Assembly: GCA_947259375.1 (NCBI GenBank)
Contig: CAMYLZ010000025.1
Span: 124,001-188,000 of the forward strand
Direction of reading: 5' to 3'
Length of the DNA stretch: 64,000 nucleotides
Origin: an uncultured Parvularculaceae bacterium
GTDB taxonomy: Bacteria > Pseudomonadota > Alphaproteobacteria > Caulobacterales > Parvularculaceae
Shown here: positions 1 through 10,810 of the stretch, one piece after another
Position numbering within the stretch: the first letter of the stretch is position 1
How the letters are laid out: each line of letters begins with the position of its first letter
Position numbers and translations under genes: made by a program
The notes under the pieces: model-generated
Told to the model about the DNA's origin: nothing
Databases searched by the model: none
What the model saw: the letters and a program-made list of their open reading frames with translations, nothing else

Positions 1-1482
1 CGGGTTTCGGCGGGGCTGGTTGCTTTCCTGTGGGCGGCGTTCAGCGCTTTGTTCTGGACGACAGGCGCCTTGGCGGCCGGCGACGACGTTTTCGTGGTGC
101 CGCGCGTCACGGTGCAAGGGCAGGCTGACAACGCCACGGCGGCGAAGGCCGTCGCCCAGCGGCGCGGCCGCCGGCGGGCGCTGGACATTCTCTTGAAACG
201 TCTGACGGTTGAAGAAGACTGGCCTTATCTGCCCCGTGTCGAGACCTTGCTGGACGAGATCGAGGAACCCGAAGAAGAAGCCGGCGACGAGACTGCCGAT
301 AGCCTTGGCGTCGTCAGTCCTGACGGGCCGGGTGAATTGCCCGAGGATATTTTCGATCCTTACGCCTATCGCGACCGGCCGGTGCTGACCCTTGACGACG
401 CCAGTCTGGAAGCGCTGGAGGCCGGTTTCGAAGTCTATAATGAAAAGAGCTCGGCGCGGACCTATCGGGCGTTCATCACCTATCGCTTCAAGCCGGCGGC
501 GATCCGGCGGTTGCTGCGCGATGCGCAAATTCCGTATTCGGAAGCGCAAACGCGCACCGCGCTGGTGCTGCCCGTTCTTGAAACCGCCAATGGCCTCTAT
601 CTTTGGGAAGAGAACAATCCGTGGATGGCGGCGTGGAAGGTGCGTCCTTACAATAATGAGCTGACGCCCATGGCGGCGCCGCTGGGCGATCTGGAAGACG
701 CCGCGACGGTCAGCGCGCAGGATGCGATTTCCCTCGATGAAACTGCGATGCGCGTGATGGCGGACCGGTATGCGGTCAGCCAGGTGATCATCGCGCACGC
801 TTTTTTGCGTCAGGTTGATGACGAGCATCAGTTGCGCGTGCGACTGGTGAACGGTTTTCGCGAGTCGGGCGATATCGCCGATGCGCCGGACGAGTTTTCC
901 ATCATCGAAGCGCCGGCCGCCGCTTATGAAGGGTTGAGCGCCGCCGAGCCAGAAGCTGACGCCAGCCTGATTACCGCGAGCACTGGCGATATTCTCGCAG
1001 AGGCCTGGTTCCGCCGGCCGGTCGGCAACTTTCCGACCCTTGCTGAAGAAGCCATTGAGGTGGTCATCGCCAAACACGCCAAGCCGTGGAAAGAACGCAC
1101 ACTGATTGATCACACTGCGGCCGCGCTGTTGGAGGCGAGCGCCTATTTCCGGTCGCTGGCGGAATGGTCGCAAATTCGCTCGGCGCTGATTTCAACCCCG
1201 CTGGTCGGTTCGGTGCAGGTGCGTTCGCTATCGCGCCAGGGCGCAGAGATGTTGATCCGCGCTTATGGCGACCCTGACAAGCTGGTTATCGCCATGGAAG
1301 CGCAGGGCCTGGCCTTATGGTCGGAAGATGGCGAGCGCTGGCTGGTGGCGACGCCGGGAACCGCGCAGAATTTGCGTCGCGGCGGGCGCGGCCGCAATGA
1401 GCGTTTTGGCGAGACCGCCCCGGACGGCGCGGTTCAGCCGGCTGCGTTCGAGGCGCAAGGCGGCGCGCCGTCGCGATATTGA
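1..1482 (+). CDS. DUF2066 domain-containing exported protein (5' end outside window)
   Basis: The reading frame is open from the first base, so the start lies upstream. A start at the TTG at 49 would cut into a hydrophobic signal-peptide-like stretch encoded by bases 1-75, ending in an Ala-Leu-Ala-type cleavage region before Gly-Asp-Asp-Val. The mature part begins with VPRVTVQGQA and an Ala/Arg-rich segment (about codons 32-65), the hallmark of DUF2066 proteins, followed by an acidic region and a C-terminal half that includes a repeated-subunit-like fold. Function is unknown; the family is exported and commonly sits just before hda in alphaproteobacteria, as here, with only 14 nt to the next start. 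Family call is confident; no biochemical role can be stated. Confidence 0.8.
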   Translation, partial: RVSAGLVAFLWAAFSALFWTTGALAAGDDVFVVPRVTVQGQADNATAAKAVAQRRGRRRALDILLKRLTVEEDWPYLPRVETLLDEIEEPEEEAGDETADSLGVVSPDGPGELPEDIFDPYAYRDRPVLTLDDASLEALEAGFEVYNEKSSARTYRAFITYRFKPAAIRRLLRDAQIPYSEAQTRTALVLPVLETANGLYLWEENNPWMAAWKVRPYNNELTPMAAPLGDLEDAATVSAQDAISLDETAMRVMADRYAVSQVIIAHAFLRQVDDEHQLRVRLVNGFRESGDIADAPDEFSIIEAPAAAYEGLSAAEPEADASLITASTGDILAEAWFRRPVGNFPTLAEEAIEVVIAKHAKPWKERTLIDHTAAALLEASAYFRSLAEWSQIRSALISTPLVGSVQVRSLSRQGAEMLIRAYGDPDKLVIAMEAQGLALWSEDGERWLVATPGTAQNLRRGGRGRNERFGETAPDGAVQPAAFEAQGGAPSRY

Positions 1483-1496
1483 ACGGCGCAAGATCC

Positions 1497-2189
1497 ATGA
1501 CGACCCAATCCTTGACGCTGCGGGCAGGGGCTGCACGGCAACTCTCGCTCGCATTGCCGGACACGCCGCCGCGCTATGATCGCGCCTCTTTCTTGCGTTC
1601 CGATGCGAATGACGCCGCGTGGCGTGCGGGGGCGGCGTGGCTTGCTTCCGATGAACCGGCGCTGATTGTTTGCGGCCCGCCAGGAGCGGGCAAGTCGCAT
1701 TTTGTACATGCGCTGCTCGAAGGGCGTGACTTTGCTGCGGTGGGGGCGGACGGATTTTCGAACATGTCCGAGGAGCCAGCGCTAACCTTTGTGGACGGCA
1801 TGCCGGCGGTCGATCCGCGCGGGTTCTTGTCGGCGTTTGAAAGCGCGGTCTTGTCCGGGCGGCGACTGGTGCTCGCTGGCGTTGGTCATCCTTCCGAATG
1901 GGCGCTCGGTCTCAAGGATTTGCGCACCCGGCTCGAAGCCGCGCCGCGCGCGGTGCTGGTCGACCCGGACGAAGTGCTGATCCGCGCGGTGATCGCCAAG
2001 GGTTTTCGCGACCGGCAGCTTTCCGTCAGCCCGGCGGTGGTTGAGTATGCCGCCCCGCGCCTGCCGCGCACATTCGCCGCCGCACACGGATTTGTCGCGC
2101 TCGCCGACCAGCTGGCGCTTGAAGAAAAGCGCAAAATCTCGACGCCATTCGTGCAAAAGCTCCTGGCGAGCCTTTTTGAAGACGCATAG
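1497..2189 (+). CDS. hda: DnaA regulatory inactivator Hda (HdaA)
   Basis: A 230-aa DnaA-like AAA+ ATPase without the DnaA DNA-binding domain. In Caulobacter and E. coli, Hda with the DNA-loaded beta clamp stimulates ATP hydrolysis by DnaA and so prevents re-initiation of replication. Visible features: a clamp-binding motif QLSLAL at residues 15-20 (E. coli Hda has QLSLPL in the same place) and Walker A GPPGAGKS at about 60-67. The Walker B region (LTFVDG) is degenerate relative to DnaA. I chose ATG at 1497 over an in-frame TTG at 1479 because the latter overlaps the upstream stop and precedes the clamp motif by an unconserved stretch. It lies 48 nt before ppk, the usual alphaproteobacterial order. 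Confidence 0.93.
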   Translation: MTTQSLTLRAGAARQLSLALPDTPPRYDRASFLRSDANDAAWRAGAAWLASDEPALIVCGPPGAGKSHFVHALLEGRDFAAVGADGFSNMSEEPALTFVDGMPAVDPRGFLSAFESAVLSGRRLVLAGVGHPSEWALGLKDLRTRLEAAPRAVLVDPDEVLIRAVIAKGFRDRQLSVSPAVVEYAAPRLPRTFAAAHGFVALADQLALEEKRKISTPFVQKLLASLFEDA

Positions 2190-2237
2190 GCGGCCTAGAA
2201 AGATGTTGGTGATGGCGCGAATAAGGAAATTTGGCTG

Positions 2238-4418
2238 ATGGCGGCTGATGAAGGCGTCTCGAGGGATATGACCAGCACCGCGTTGGTGACGCCGGCGTCG
2301 CCGAACCGGTTCATCAATCGCGAGCTGTCCTGGCTGGCGTTTAACAGCCGCGTTCTGGAAGAAGCGCTGAACGAACATCACCCATTGCTTGAGCGGCTGC
2401 GGTTTTTGTCTATTTCAGCCAGTAATCTGGACGAGTTTTTTATGGTCCGGGTTGCGGGTCTGCGCGGTCAGGTCCGCGAGGGCGTTTCGGCCATGAGCCA
2501 GGAAGGGCTCTCGCCGCAAGAACAGCTCACCATGATTTCGGATCGTGCAAACGCCCTGATGGAAGAACAGCAGCGCTGCTGGCGGGAACTCAAACCGCTC
2601 ATGCGCGAGGCGGGCGTCATCGTCGTTGAAGATGACGAGCTAAGCGGTGAAGATCTCGCCTGGCTGGAGGCGGAGTTTCAGCACAACATCTTTCCTATCC
2701 TGACGCCGCTGGCGCTCGACCCGGCGCACCCGTTTCCGTTCGTTCCCAATCTCGGCTTCGTTCTGTGCTTTGAGATGAAGCGCGTGGATGGTCAGCCGCT
2801 CGAAGCTCTGTTGCCCGTGCCGGTGAAGATCGGGCGTTTCATCCGCTTGCCTGACGCGCCGCCAAATGGCGAGACCCGCCCGACGGCGCGCTTCATTTCG
2901 CTGGAAAAAACGTTGGTGCGTTTCATCCACCAGGTCTTTCCCGGCTTTGAAGTGATGTCGCATGGCGCGTTTCGCGTATTGCGCGACTCTGATGTCGAAA
3001 TCGAGGAAGAAGCCGAAGATTTGGTGCGGGTGTTCGAAACGATGCTGAAGCGCCGCCGTCGCGGCGACGTCATCCGTGTCAAGATCGATGCGAGTACGCC
3101 GGACCATCTGCGCGACATGATCCGCGAGAGTCTGCAAGCGACCTCGCAGGACGTGATCTATGTGGATGGGATTCTGGGGCTTGCCCAGACGAATGAACTG
3201 ATCCCGCCGGACCGCCCGGATTTGCAGTTCGAACCATTCGAGCCGCGTTTTCCCGAACGCATCCGCGAGCATGGGGGCGATTGTTTCTCGGCGATCCGCG
3301 CGAAGGACATTCTTGTCCATCACCCTTACGAGTCTTTTGACGTGGTGGTGCAGTTCCTCAAACAGGCTGCGGGCGACCCGAAAGTCGTGGCGATCAAACA
3401 GACGCTTTACCGCACCTCAAAGCAGTCGCCGATCGTCGAGGCGCTGATCGAGGCGGCCGAAGCCGGCAAGAACGTCACCGCGCTGGTCGAGTTGAAGGCG
3501 CGGTTTGATGAAGAGGCGAATATTCGCTGGGCGCGGGCGCTGGAACGCGCCGGCGTTAATGTCGTATACGGATTTCTTGAGTACAAGACCCACGCCAAGC
3601 TGTCGCTGGTAGTGCGCCAGGAAGCCGATGGCGCGCGCACTTATGTGCATGTGGGAACAGGAAATTATCACCCCATCACTGCAAAAATTTACACCGACTT
3701 GTCGCTGTTTACATGCGACCCGGCGATCGGCCGAGATGCGGCGAAAGTATTCAATTTCATCACCGGTTACGCGGCGCCGGAAGCGTTTGAAAAATTCGCG
3801 GTCGCGCCGCTGACCGCGCGACAGCATATCGTCAAGCTGATCGACCGCGAAATTCGCAATGCCAAGAAAGACAAACCTGCCGCCATCTGGATGAAAATGA
3901 ATTCGCTGGTAGACGGCGAGTTGATCGACAAGCTTTATCAAGCCTCGAATGCCGGCGTGAAGATTGATCTTGTGGTGCGAGGCATTTGCTGCTTGCGGCC
4001 GGGCGTGCCGGGCCTGTCGGAAAACATTCGTGTCAAGAGCATTATCGGGCGCTTTCTTGAGCATGCCCGGATTTATTGTTTCGGGGCCGGCGCCTCATTG
4101 CCGAATCCGGGAGCGAAAGTGATCGTTGCATCGGCAGACCTGATGCCGCGCAATCTCAATCGCCGGGTCGAGGTGTTCTGCCCGGTGGAAAACCCGACCG
4201 TGCATCGCCAGATTCTCGATTACATCATGGTGGGCAATTTGAACGACGAGGCGCAAAGCTGGAGCTTACGTTCCGACGGGACGTTCGAGCGCAACAAGAT
4301 GGTTGCGGAGACGGAAGCTTTTAACGTGCACACCTATATGATGACCAATTCGTCCTTGTCGGGGCGCGGCGCGTCGCTAGAATACAATGCGCCGCAAGAA
4401 ATCAAGCGGCGAAAATAG
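2238..4418 (+). CDS. ppk1: Polyphosphate kinase 1
   Basis: Polymerises inorganic polyphosphate from the gamma phosphate of ATP, reversibly. The 726-aa length matches PPK1. The N-terminal domain carries the family motif RELSW at 28-32. The catalytic phospholipase-D-like domains contain HVGTGNYH, whose first His (471) corresponds to the autophosphorylated histidine of E. coli PPK, and downstream the [10 protein letters not shown] segment with conserved basic residues. The start ATG at 2238 follows AAGGA about 12 nt upstream; an internal ATG at 2268 is a possible alternative. The exopolyphosphatase gene follows 78 nt later, so synthesis and breakdown of polyphosphate are encoded together, with the DnaA regulator Hda upstream. 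Confidence 0.97.
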   Translation: MAADEGVSRDMTSTALVTPASPNRFINRELSWLAFNSRVLEEALNEHHPLLERLRFLSISASNLDEFFMVRVAGLRGQVREGVSAMSQEGLSPQEQLTMISDRANALMEEQQRCWRELKPLMREAGVIVVEDDELSGEDLAWLEAEFQHNIFPILTPLALDPAHPFPFVPNLGFVLCFEMKRVDGQPLEALLPVPVKIGRFIRLPDAPPNGETRPTARFISLEKTLVRFIHQVFPGFEVMSHGAFRVLRDSDVEIEEEAEDLVRVFETMLKRRRRGDVIRVKIDASTPDHLRDMIRESLQATSQDVIYVDGILGLAQTNELIPPDRPDLQFEPFEPRFPERIREHGGDCFSAIRAKDILVHHPYESFDVVVQFLKQAAGDPKVVAIKQTLYRTSKQSPIVEALIEAAEAGKNVTALVELKARFDEEANIRWARALERAGVNVVYGFLEYKTHAKLSLVVRQEADGARTYVHVGTGNYHPITAKIYTDLSLFTCDPAIGRDAAKVFNFITGYAAPEAFEKFAVAPLTARQHIVKLIDREIRNAKKDKPAAIWMKMNSLVDGELIDKLYQASNAGVKIDLVVRGICCLRPGVPGLSENIRVKSIIGRFLEHARIYCFGAGASLPNPGAKVIVASADLMPRNLNRRVEVFCPVENPTVHRQILDYIMVGNLNDEAQSWSLRSDGTFERNKMVAETEAFNVHTYMMTNSSLSGRGASLEYNAPQEIKRRK

Positions 4419-4496
4419 GGATCGATGGCGGCGAATCGCGGAATGCTGCATTGAGTTTTCAAGTATGAGTACCGGTCCTAACGGCTGACAGACGAG

Positions 4497-6011
4497 ATGG
4501 AGCTAAAGTCAAACAAGGCCGCCGCCGCTGAATGGGCGGGCGCGCGCCACGACAGGCGAGCCGTCGTCGATGTCGGCTCCAACTCCGTGCGCCTTGTCGT
4601 TTATGACGGCCCGGCGCGGGCGCCGATGCCGATCTGCAATGAAAAGGCGTTATGCGGCCTTGGTCGCGACATGACCGCCGAAGGCGGGCTGAACCCTGAC
4701 GCCGTGAAGGACGCGTTGGCGACCCTGGCGCGGTTTCGGCATGTGCTGGACGATCTTGGCGGCCCGCCGGTGCAGGCGATCGCCACCGCGGCGGTGCGGG
4801 ATGCGCGTGACGGCGCGCGCTTTGTGAAATCGGTCAAGGCGATGGGCTTTGACGTGCGCATTGTTCCCGGCGAGGAGGAAGGGCGCCTCGCTGCCTACGG
4901 CGTGGCCGCGGTCGAGCCGCAGGCGACGGGCCTTGTCGGCGATATGGGCGGCGGCAGTCTAGAGCTTGCGGTGCTCAATAAGGGCGAGATCGAAGATGCG
5001 GTGAGCCTGCCGCTCGGACCGTTCAATCTGATGCGGTCAGGCAAGGGCGATCCGGCCGATGTCAGGAAGCTCATCGACGCGCATCTCGACAGCGTTAAGT
5101 TTTTGAAAACAGCCAGCTTCGATCGGATTTATTCCGTGGGCGGCGCATGGCGGGCGGTTGCGCGCATTCATATGGGGCTGAAAAGCTATCCGCTTTCGGT
5201 CCTGCATCATTACGAGATGACGACAGCGCAGACGCTTGATGTGTGCAACCTAATCGCGCGGCAAAGCCGGCGCTCGCTGGAGGAAGTGCCGGGCATTCCG
5301 CGCCGCCGCCTCGACACGCTGCCGCTGGCGTCGATGGTGCTGCGGGCGGTGTTGGCGCGGGTCAATCCGAAAAAGATCGTGGTTTCCGCCGGCGGCGTGC
5401 GCGAGGGACTCATCTATCGCGAATTACCGAAGCGCATTCGCGCCGAAGACCCGTTCCTCGCGGCTTGCCGTTTCTATGCGGCGCGGTTGAGCCCGGACCC
5501 GTCATTTGGCGAGGCGGCGTTCAAGGTGATCGAACCGCTTTTCGCGGACAGCAATCCCGATTGCGCACGGTTGCGATATGGCGCCTGTCTGCTCAGTGAT
5601 ATCGGCGCCTATTTTCATCCGGATTTGCGTGGCCGTCATGCGTTCGACACGGCGTTGCGGGCGCCGTTTTACGGCGTCAGTCATATTGACCGGCTATGGG
5701 TCGCGCTGGCGTTGTTCCGCCGCCATCAGGGCCGGTCCGAGACACCGCCGGACGAACAGGCGATGGGGCTGATGCCATGGGACGCGCAATTGCTATCGAC
5801 GCAATTCGGTCTTGCATTGCGATTTGTCGCCGCTATTGCGCCGAAAGCTCCGGCCGCGCTTCGCGGCTGCCGGCTGGAGCGGCGTGGGAATGAAGTCGTG
5901 TTTATTGCGCCGCGCGGACGCGAGCCGCTGATGGGCGAGACGCCGCGCCGGCGTTTCGTATCGCTTGCCGCTGCATTCGAAGCGGATGCTGCGGAAATCT
6001 ATCAGGATTAA
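4497..6011 (+). CDS. ppx: Exopolyphosphatase, Ppx/GppA family
   Basis: Releases phosphate from polyphosphate ends; family members can also hydrolyse pppGpp. The 504-aa protein has the ASKHA-fold phosphate loops DVGSNS (25-30) and GDMGGGSLEL (about 148-157), and a C-terminal helical region typical of the long Ppx form, in which His-Asp residues of an HD-like fold occur. It follows ppk directly. Its TAA stop overlaps the stop of the convergent DUF1330 gene by 4 nt, leaving no room for a terminator between them. Ppx and GppA cannot be separated by eye, but the ppk linkage favours polyphosphate. Confidence 0.9.
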   Translation: MELKSNKAAAAEWAGARHDRRAVVDVGSNSVRLVVYDGPARAPMPICNEKALCGLGRDMTAEGGLNPDAVKDALATLARFRHVLDDLGGPPVQAIATAAVRDARDGARFVKSVKAMGFDVRIVPGEEEGRLAAYGVAAVEPQATGLVGDMGGGSLELAVLNKGEIEDAVSLPLGPFNLMRSGKGDPADVRKLIDAHLDSVKFLKTASFDRIYSVGGAWRAVARIHMGLKSYPLSVLHHYEMTTAQTLDVCNLIARQSRRSLEEVPGIPRRRLDTLPLASMVLRAVLARVNPKKIVVSAGGVREGLIYRELPKRIRAEDPFLAACRFYAARLSPDPSFGEAAFKVIEPLFADSNPDCARLRYGACLLSDIGAYFHPDLRGRHAFDTALRAPFYGVSHIDRLWVALALFRRHQGRSETPPDEQAMGLMPWDAQLLSTQFGLALRFVAAIAPKAPAALRGCRLERRGNEVVFIAPRGREPLMGETPRRRFVSLAAAFEADAAEIYQD

Positions 6012-6415
6012 GCGCTAAGGTCGCGCGGATGCATGCGGATGAGCCGCGAATCCGCAACCGCCGCCTGACGATGTTTGACCGCTTTCTGGTAGGCTGGATC
6101 CTGGACCATTTCGCCAAAGGCGGCGGGCCCCGGATATTCGGCGATAAAGGCGAGGTCCCAATGTTCGTCCGTCGGTCCGATCAGCATCAGCCGAGGCGAG
6201 CCCGACCAGATGATGCGCCCGCCGACGCGGGTGAAAATCGGACCGCTTTCCCGGCCATAGGTCTTGTAGGCGTCCGCGCCGGTCGCTTCGCGCCCGTCTT
6301 CATAGGCGGCTTTATCACGCAAGCGGATGAGGTTCAGCATGTGAATGGGGCCTTCGTCCGGCGCCTTCATCATGGCAGCGAATTGATCGCGCGTCGGGTC
6401 GATATGGCCGGTCAT
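6008..6415 (-). CDS. DUF1330 domain-containing protein
   Basis: A 135-aa protein of the dimeric alpha/beta barrel (DUF1330) family. The N-terminal segment GPIHMLNLIRLRDKAAYEDG and the later YPGPAAFGEMVQDPAYQKAVKHRQAA stretch, given here only as family signatures around residues 22-41 and 92-117, are typical. Function unknown. ATG at 6415 overlaps the upstream SDR stop (ATGA), so translation is probably coupled. A longer frame extends upstream inside the SDR gene but has no family similarity. The 3' end overlaps the ppx stop in a convergent arrangement. Confidence 0.85.
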   Translation of the reverse strand: MTGHIDPTRDQFAAMMKAPDEGPIHMLNLIRLRDKAAYEDGREATGADAYKTYGRESGPIFTRVGGRIIWSGSPRLMLIGPTDEHWDLAFIAEYPGPAAFGEMVQDPAYQKAVKHRQAAVADSRLIRMHPRDLSA

Positions 6416-7263
6416 CTGGCGCCTTTCCTTCGGAACTTGTCGAGACCATTTACGCGTTCGAGAATGCGATCGACAAGCGCCGTCGGCAGTACGCTTCTGA
6501 GCATGAGAGTAAGGACCAGCCCTTCCGGGGCGGTGTATCGCGCATGCGGGCGTTCGGCGGTAAGCGCGGCGTGCACTGCGTCCGCGACTACCGCCGGCGA
6601 CGGCGCTGTCGGGTGCTGGCGCGCGAACCATGATTTGAACCTGCGCACTTGATCGCCGTAAGGCGCGTCGTCTTCATAATGGCCAAGCAATTCCAGTTCA
6701 TGCCTGCCAAAGGGCGTGTTGATGGCGCCGGGGCGAACGAGCGAGACCTTGATCCCGTAAGGCACAAGCTCGCGGCGCAGGGAATCCGAAATCCCTTCGA
6801 CGGCATGTTTCGAGGAGGCGTAAGCGCCATGAAACGGCATGGCGATGCGGCCGGTGATAGAACCGATATTTATGATGCGCCCGCGCCCGGCTTCGCGCAT
6901 TTGCGGCAACACGGCCTGCGTTACCGCAACGAGGCCGAAGACATTGGTTTCATATTGCTTGCGCCATTCATCGAGCGGGATTTTTTCGATTGGTCCCATC
7001 ACCGATCCGCCGGCATTATTGACGAGGCCGTAAAGCGTCGCGCCGTTATCGGCGATGCGCTTCAACGCATCGGCGATGGACGTCTCGTCGGTGACATCCA
7101 TCGGGACCGGCGTGATGCGGCCGCCGCCAAGCGCGGACAATTCGTTCAGTTTCTCGATGCGCCTCGCGGCGGCGAAAACGCGAAAGCCCTTATGGGCGAG
7201 ATGCACGGCGGTCGCTTCGCCGATCCCGCTCGATGCGCCGGTGACAAGAACGGACTGGTGCAT
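6412..7263 (-). CDS. Short-chain dehydrogenase/reductase (classical SDR)
   Basis: A 283-aa Rossmann-fold NAD(P)-dependent oxidoreductase. Cofactor motif TGASSGIG at 8-15, NNAG at 82-85, and the catalytic triad Ser135, Tyr148 and Lys152 (YASSK) are all present. Arg residues after strand two (AARR, 32-35) suggest NADP preference. The C-terminal 60 residues are longer than a minimal SDR, as in family members acting on lipid-like or retinol-like substrates, but the substrate cannot be read from sequence. ATG at 7263 has GGGAGG 7 nt upstream, better than a TTG at 7278. It overlaps the DUF1330 gene by 4 nt, a two-gene unit. Confidence 0.9.
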   Translation of the reverse strand: MHQSVLVTGASSGIGEATAVHLAHKGFRVFAAARRIEKLNELSALGGGRITPVPMDVTDETSIADALKRIADNGATLYGLVNNAGGSVMGPIEKIPLDEWRKQYETNVFGLVAVTQAVLPQMREAGRGRIINIGSITGRIAMPFHGAYASSKHAVEGISDSLRRELVPYGIKVSLVRPGAINTPFGRHELELLGHYEDDAPYGDQVRRFKSWFARQHPTAPSPAVVADAVHAALTAERPHARYTAPEGLVLTLMLRSVLPTALVDRILERVNGLDKFRRKGAR

Positions 7264-7360
7264 GAAAAGGCCTCCCAATTATGCCGCAGGCGACACTATA
7301 CGCCGCGCTTTCTAACAAAAAGCACATATTCGGATTGAAGCCGGCTTTTGCCGTTTGATG

Positions 7361-7382
7361 GATCCCGGTTTTCGCCGGGATA
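7361..7382. repeat. ATCCCGG/CCGGGAT hairpin unit
   Basis: Inverted repeat ATCCCGG (7362-7368) and CCGGGAT (7375-7381) around a 6-nt loop, between the SDR start and the pyrG stop. It lacks a T tract on either strand. A similar unit with the arms in the opposite order lies at 55214-55235. Such GATCCCGG...CCGGGAT units are common dispersed intergenic repeats in alphaproteobacteria, but two copies do not prove a family. Confidence 0.4.
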
Positions 7383-7405
7383 GCCGGCGGACAGCGCGGC
7401 CCGCG

Positions 7406-9076
<1,671 letters not shown>

Positions 9077-9117
9077 CTAATTTCGAGGCAAGGCGAAAAC
9101 GCCGCGAGCGAACGGGG

Positions 9118-9612
9118 TTACTGGTTTGGCGTCTCAGCGTCGGGCTCTTCAGCCGGCTCTTCCGCCGCCTCGGCCTCGGCCGCCGGTTCGGCCGCTTCCT
9201 GCTCCGCCGCGAAAGCGTCGAGCAGGTCAGCCGCGCTTGCCGGCGCGTCGCTTGCCGGGTCTTCGCTGCCGAGCGATTGGAGGAGGTCCGCGGCGCTCGG
9301 CGCTTCGTCTTCGCCGAGCTCCTGAGATTGCGCGGGAGCGTTGGCACCGGTCAGTTCCTCGATGACGTCCTCGGCGCTCTCACCGCCGCCGGCGCGAATG
9401 GCGAGCAGCAATGAGGTGGCGAAAAACAGCGCCGCGAGGATGGAGGTGGTCCGAGTCAGCGCGTTCGCTGCGCCGCGGCCCGTCATGAAACCGCCGCCGC
9501 CGCCGCCGCCGCCGCCAATGCCGAGCGCGCCGCCATCAGAGCGCTGCAGGAGGACGACGCCGATTAGGGCGAGCACGATAAGGGAGTGGATCGTCAAAAT
9601 AACGGCGGTCAT
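9118..9612 (-). CDS. secG: Preprotein translocase subunit SecG, with long acidic tail
   Basis: Small inner-membrane component of SecYEG that aids export. Two membrane segments (about 2-22 and 52-71) flank a Gly-rich cytoplasmic loop with nine consecutive Gly codons (about 34-42), then GFMTGRGAANALTR as in SecG. The canonical protein ends near residue 75; here about 90 further residues follow, rich in Ala, Glu and Asp and repeating the pattern SAADLL. Alphaproteobacterial SecG often has an extended tail, so this is probably genuine. The Gly loop is encoded by a perfect trinucleotide run at about 9491-9516. Confidence 0.92.
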   Translation of the reverse strand: MTAVILTIHSLIVLALIGVVLLQRSDGGALGIGGGGGGGGGFMTGRGAANALTRTTSILAALFFATSLLLAIRAGGGESAEDVIEELTGANAPAQSQELGEDEAPSAADLLQSLGSEDPASDAPASAADLLDAFAAEQEAAEPAAEAEAAEEPAEEPDAETPNQ

Positions 9613-9751
9613 GAAAAACGCTCTTTTGTCCCGGGCCGTGCGCCCGGCCAGGCTTTATTTAGGAAACAGGTCAGCGATGTCAAAATCTGCGCCCCGTTGA
9701 AGGTTGAGGGCTCTAACGGAAACCCCGGTTTCCTGCAAGTCCCGGGCGCGT

Positions 9752-10594
9752 TTATCGCCGGGCGAGGCGCCTGCCGATGCGGGCGATCTGGCGATTAATC
9801 ACCGGCGGCAGGAAATCCTCCAGCGTTTCGTTAATTCTGACCCGCCAGTCGGTTTCGTCGCCGCTGCCCGGGCGCGGCCGGAATTGCGTAGTGCGCGCGG
9901 CTTTCGCCGCATCCCAGGTCGCCGTGTAGTAATAAAGCGCGATCGACTTGCGGGTGACGCCGTCTGGATGGGCGACCGGCTGCGGATTGCCGTGCATGCT
10001 GTCGGCGGTGGTCGTGAAAATCACGCAGCGATTGGCCAGCGGGGTGATTGATTTCACCCTCTCGGACATATCGGTGCGCCATAATTCGAGCTGACCGCCA
10101 AATTCGTCCCGCCAGCCGCGATTGAGGTAAATCAGCACATTGATTCGCCGCTCGAGCCCCAGCGGCTTGTGGTGATTGAAATCCGCATGCACCGAGAGGT
10201 GGCCGCCATTAGCGATTTCATGAAACCCGCCGCCGAGAAAATAAGGATCGGGAATGAGCCCTTTGATGCCGGTGATGTTTTCGATAACGCGAATAAAGGG
10301 CCGCGCGTTAAACGCATAGAAAAGGCGGCGCAGGGGCGGGGCCATGTAATCGGGGTGATAGCTGGTCTTCAACCGTTCCTGATTGCGATCAAAAGTCTGG
10401 CTGTCCGGGTCGGGCCGCTGCGGAAAACCCGTGAGGCAAAGGACAATGGTTTCCTGCGGCAGGAAATCGTCGATCACCACATGCGGGAAGGGATCGCCTG
10501 CGGCGTAATGCGCCGCCAGTTCCGAGCCGCGATCCTTCATCGCGTCGAAATCAAAAAGTCCCCGGTCATTCTGGTTGCCGTCAAGATAGGTCAT
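9752..10594 (-). CDS. 2-oxoglutarate/Fe(II)-dependent oxygenase-like protein
   Basis: A 280-aa protein with the double-stranded beta-helix iron site: His136-x-Asp138 (SVHADF), distal His201 (SMHGNP), and Arg215 (TRKS) placed to bind 2-oxoglutarate. The segment INVLIYLNRGW and the GGQLELW motif are typical of prolyl-hydroxylase-like 2OG oxygenases. Substrate unknown. I start at ATG 10594; a GTG at 10666 would add 24 mostly basic residues and no clear Shine-Dalgarno supports either. The gene stands alone between secG and the divergent pdhB; tpiA, which often sits before secG in related genomes, is not here. Confidence 0.8.
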   Translation of the reverse strand: MTYLDGNQNDRGLFDFDAMKDRGSELAAHYAAGDPFPHVVIDDFLPQETIVLCLTGFPQRPDPDSQTFDRNQERLKTSYHPDYMAPPLRRLFYAFNARPFIRVIENITGIKGLIPDPYFLGGGFHEIANGGHLSVHADFNHHKPLGLERRINVLIYLNRGWRDEFGGQLELWRTDMSERVKSITPLANRCVIFTTTADSMHGNPQPVAHPDGVTRKSIALYYYTATWDAAKAARTTQFRPRPGSGDETDWRVRINETLEDFLPPVINRQIARIGRRLARR

Positions 10595-10810
10595 AGCGCT
10601 AATGTGAACTTCTTTCTTTGGCGATATTGCATAATTCGCGCCGCGCCGCCGCCGTTTTTGTTTCACAAAATAGACGATTTTCGCGCCAGCGCCGGAGAAA
10701 ACGCCAATCTTTGACCAAGCATCCTTTCAACCACTTGTTTGACGCGCCATTCTGCGGCTAGGAAAGGCGCGCCGATTCCGGCCTTCGTTTGGAAAGATGA
10801 GACATATCAG

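Noticed and set aside
9718-9733. GGAAACC/GGTTTCC palindrome after the 2OG oxygenase gene as a terminator
   Set aside because: No T tract on the minus strand; may be a weak hairpin only.
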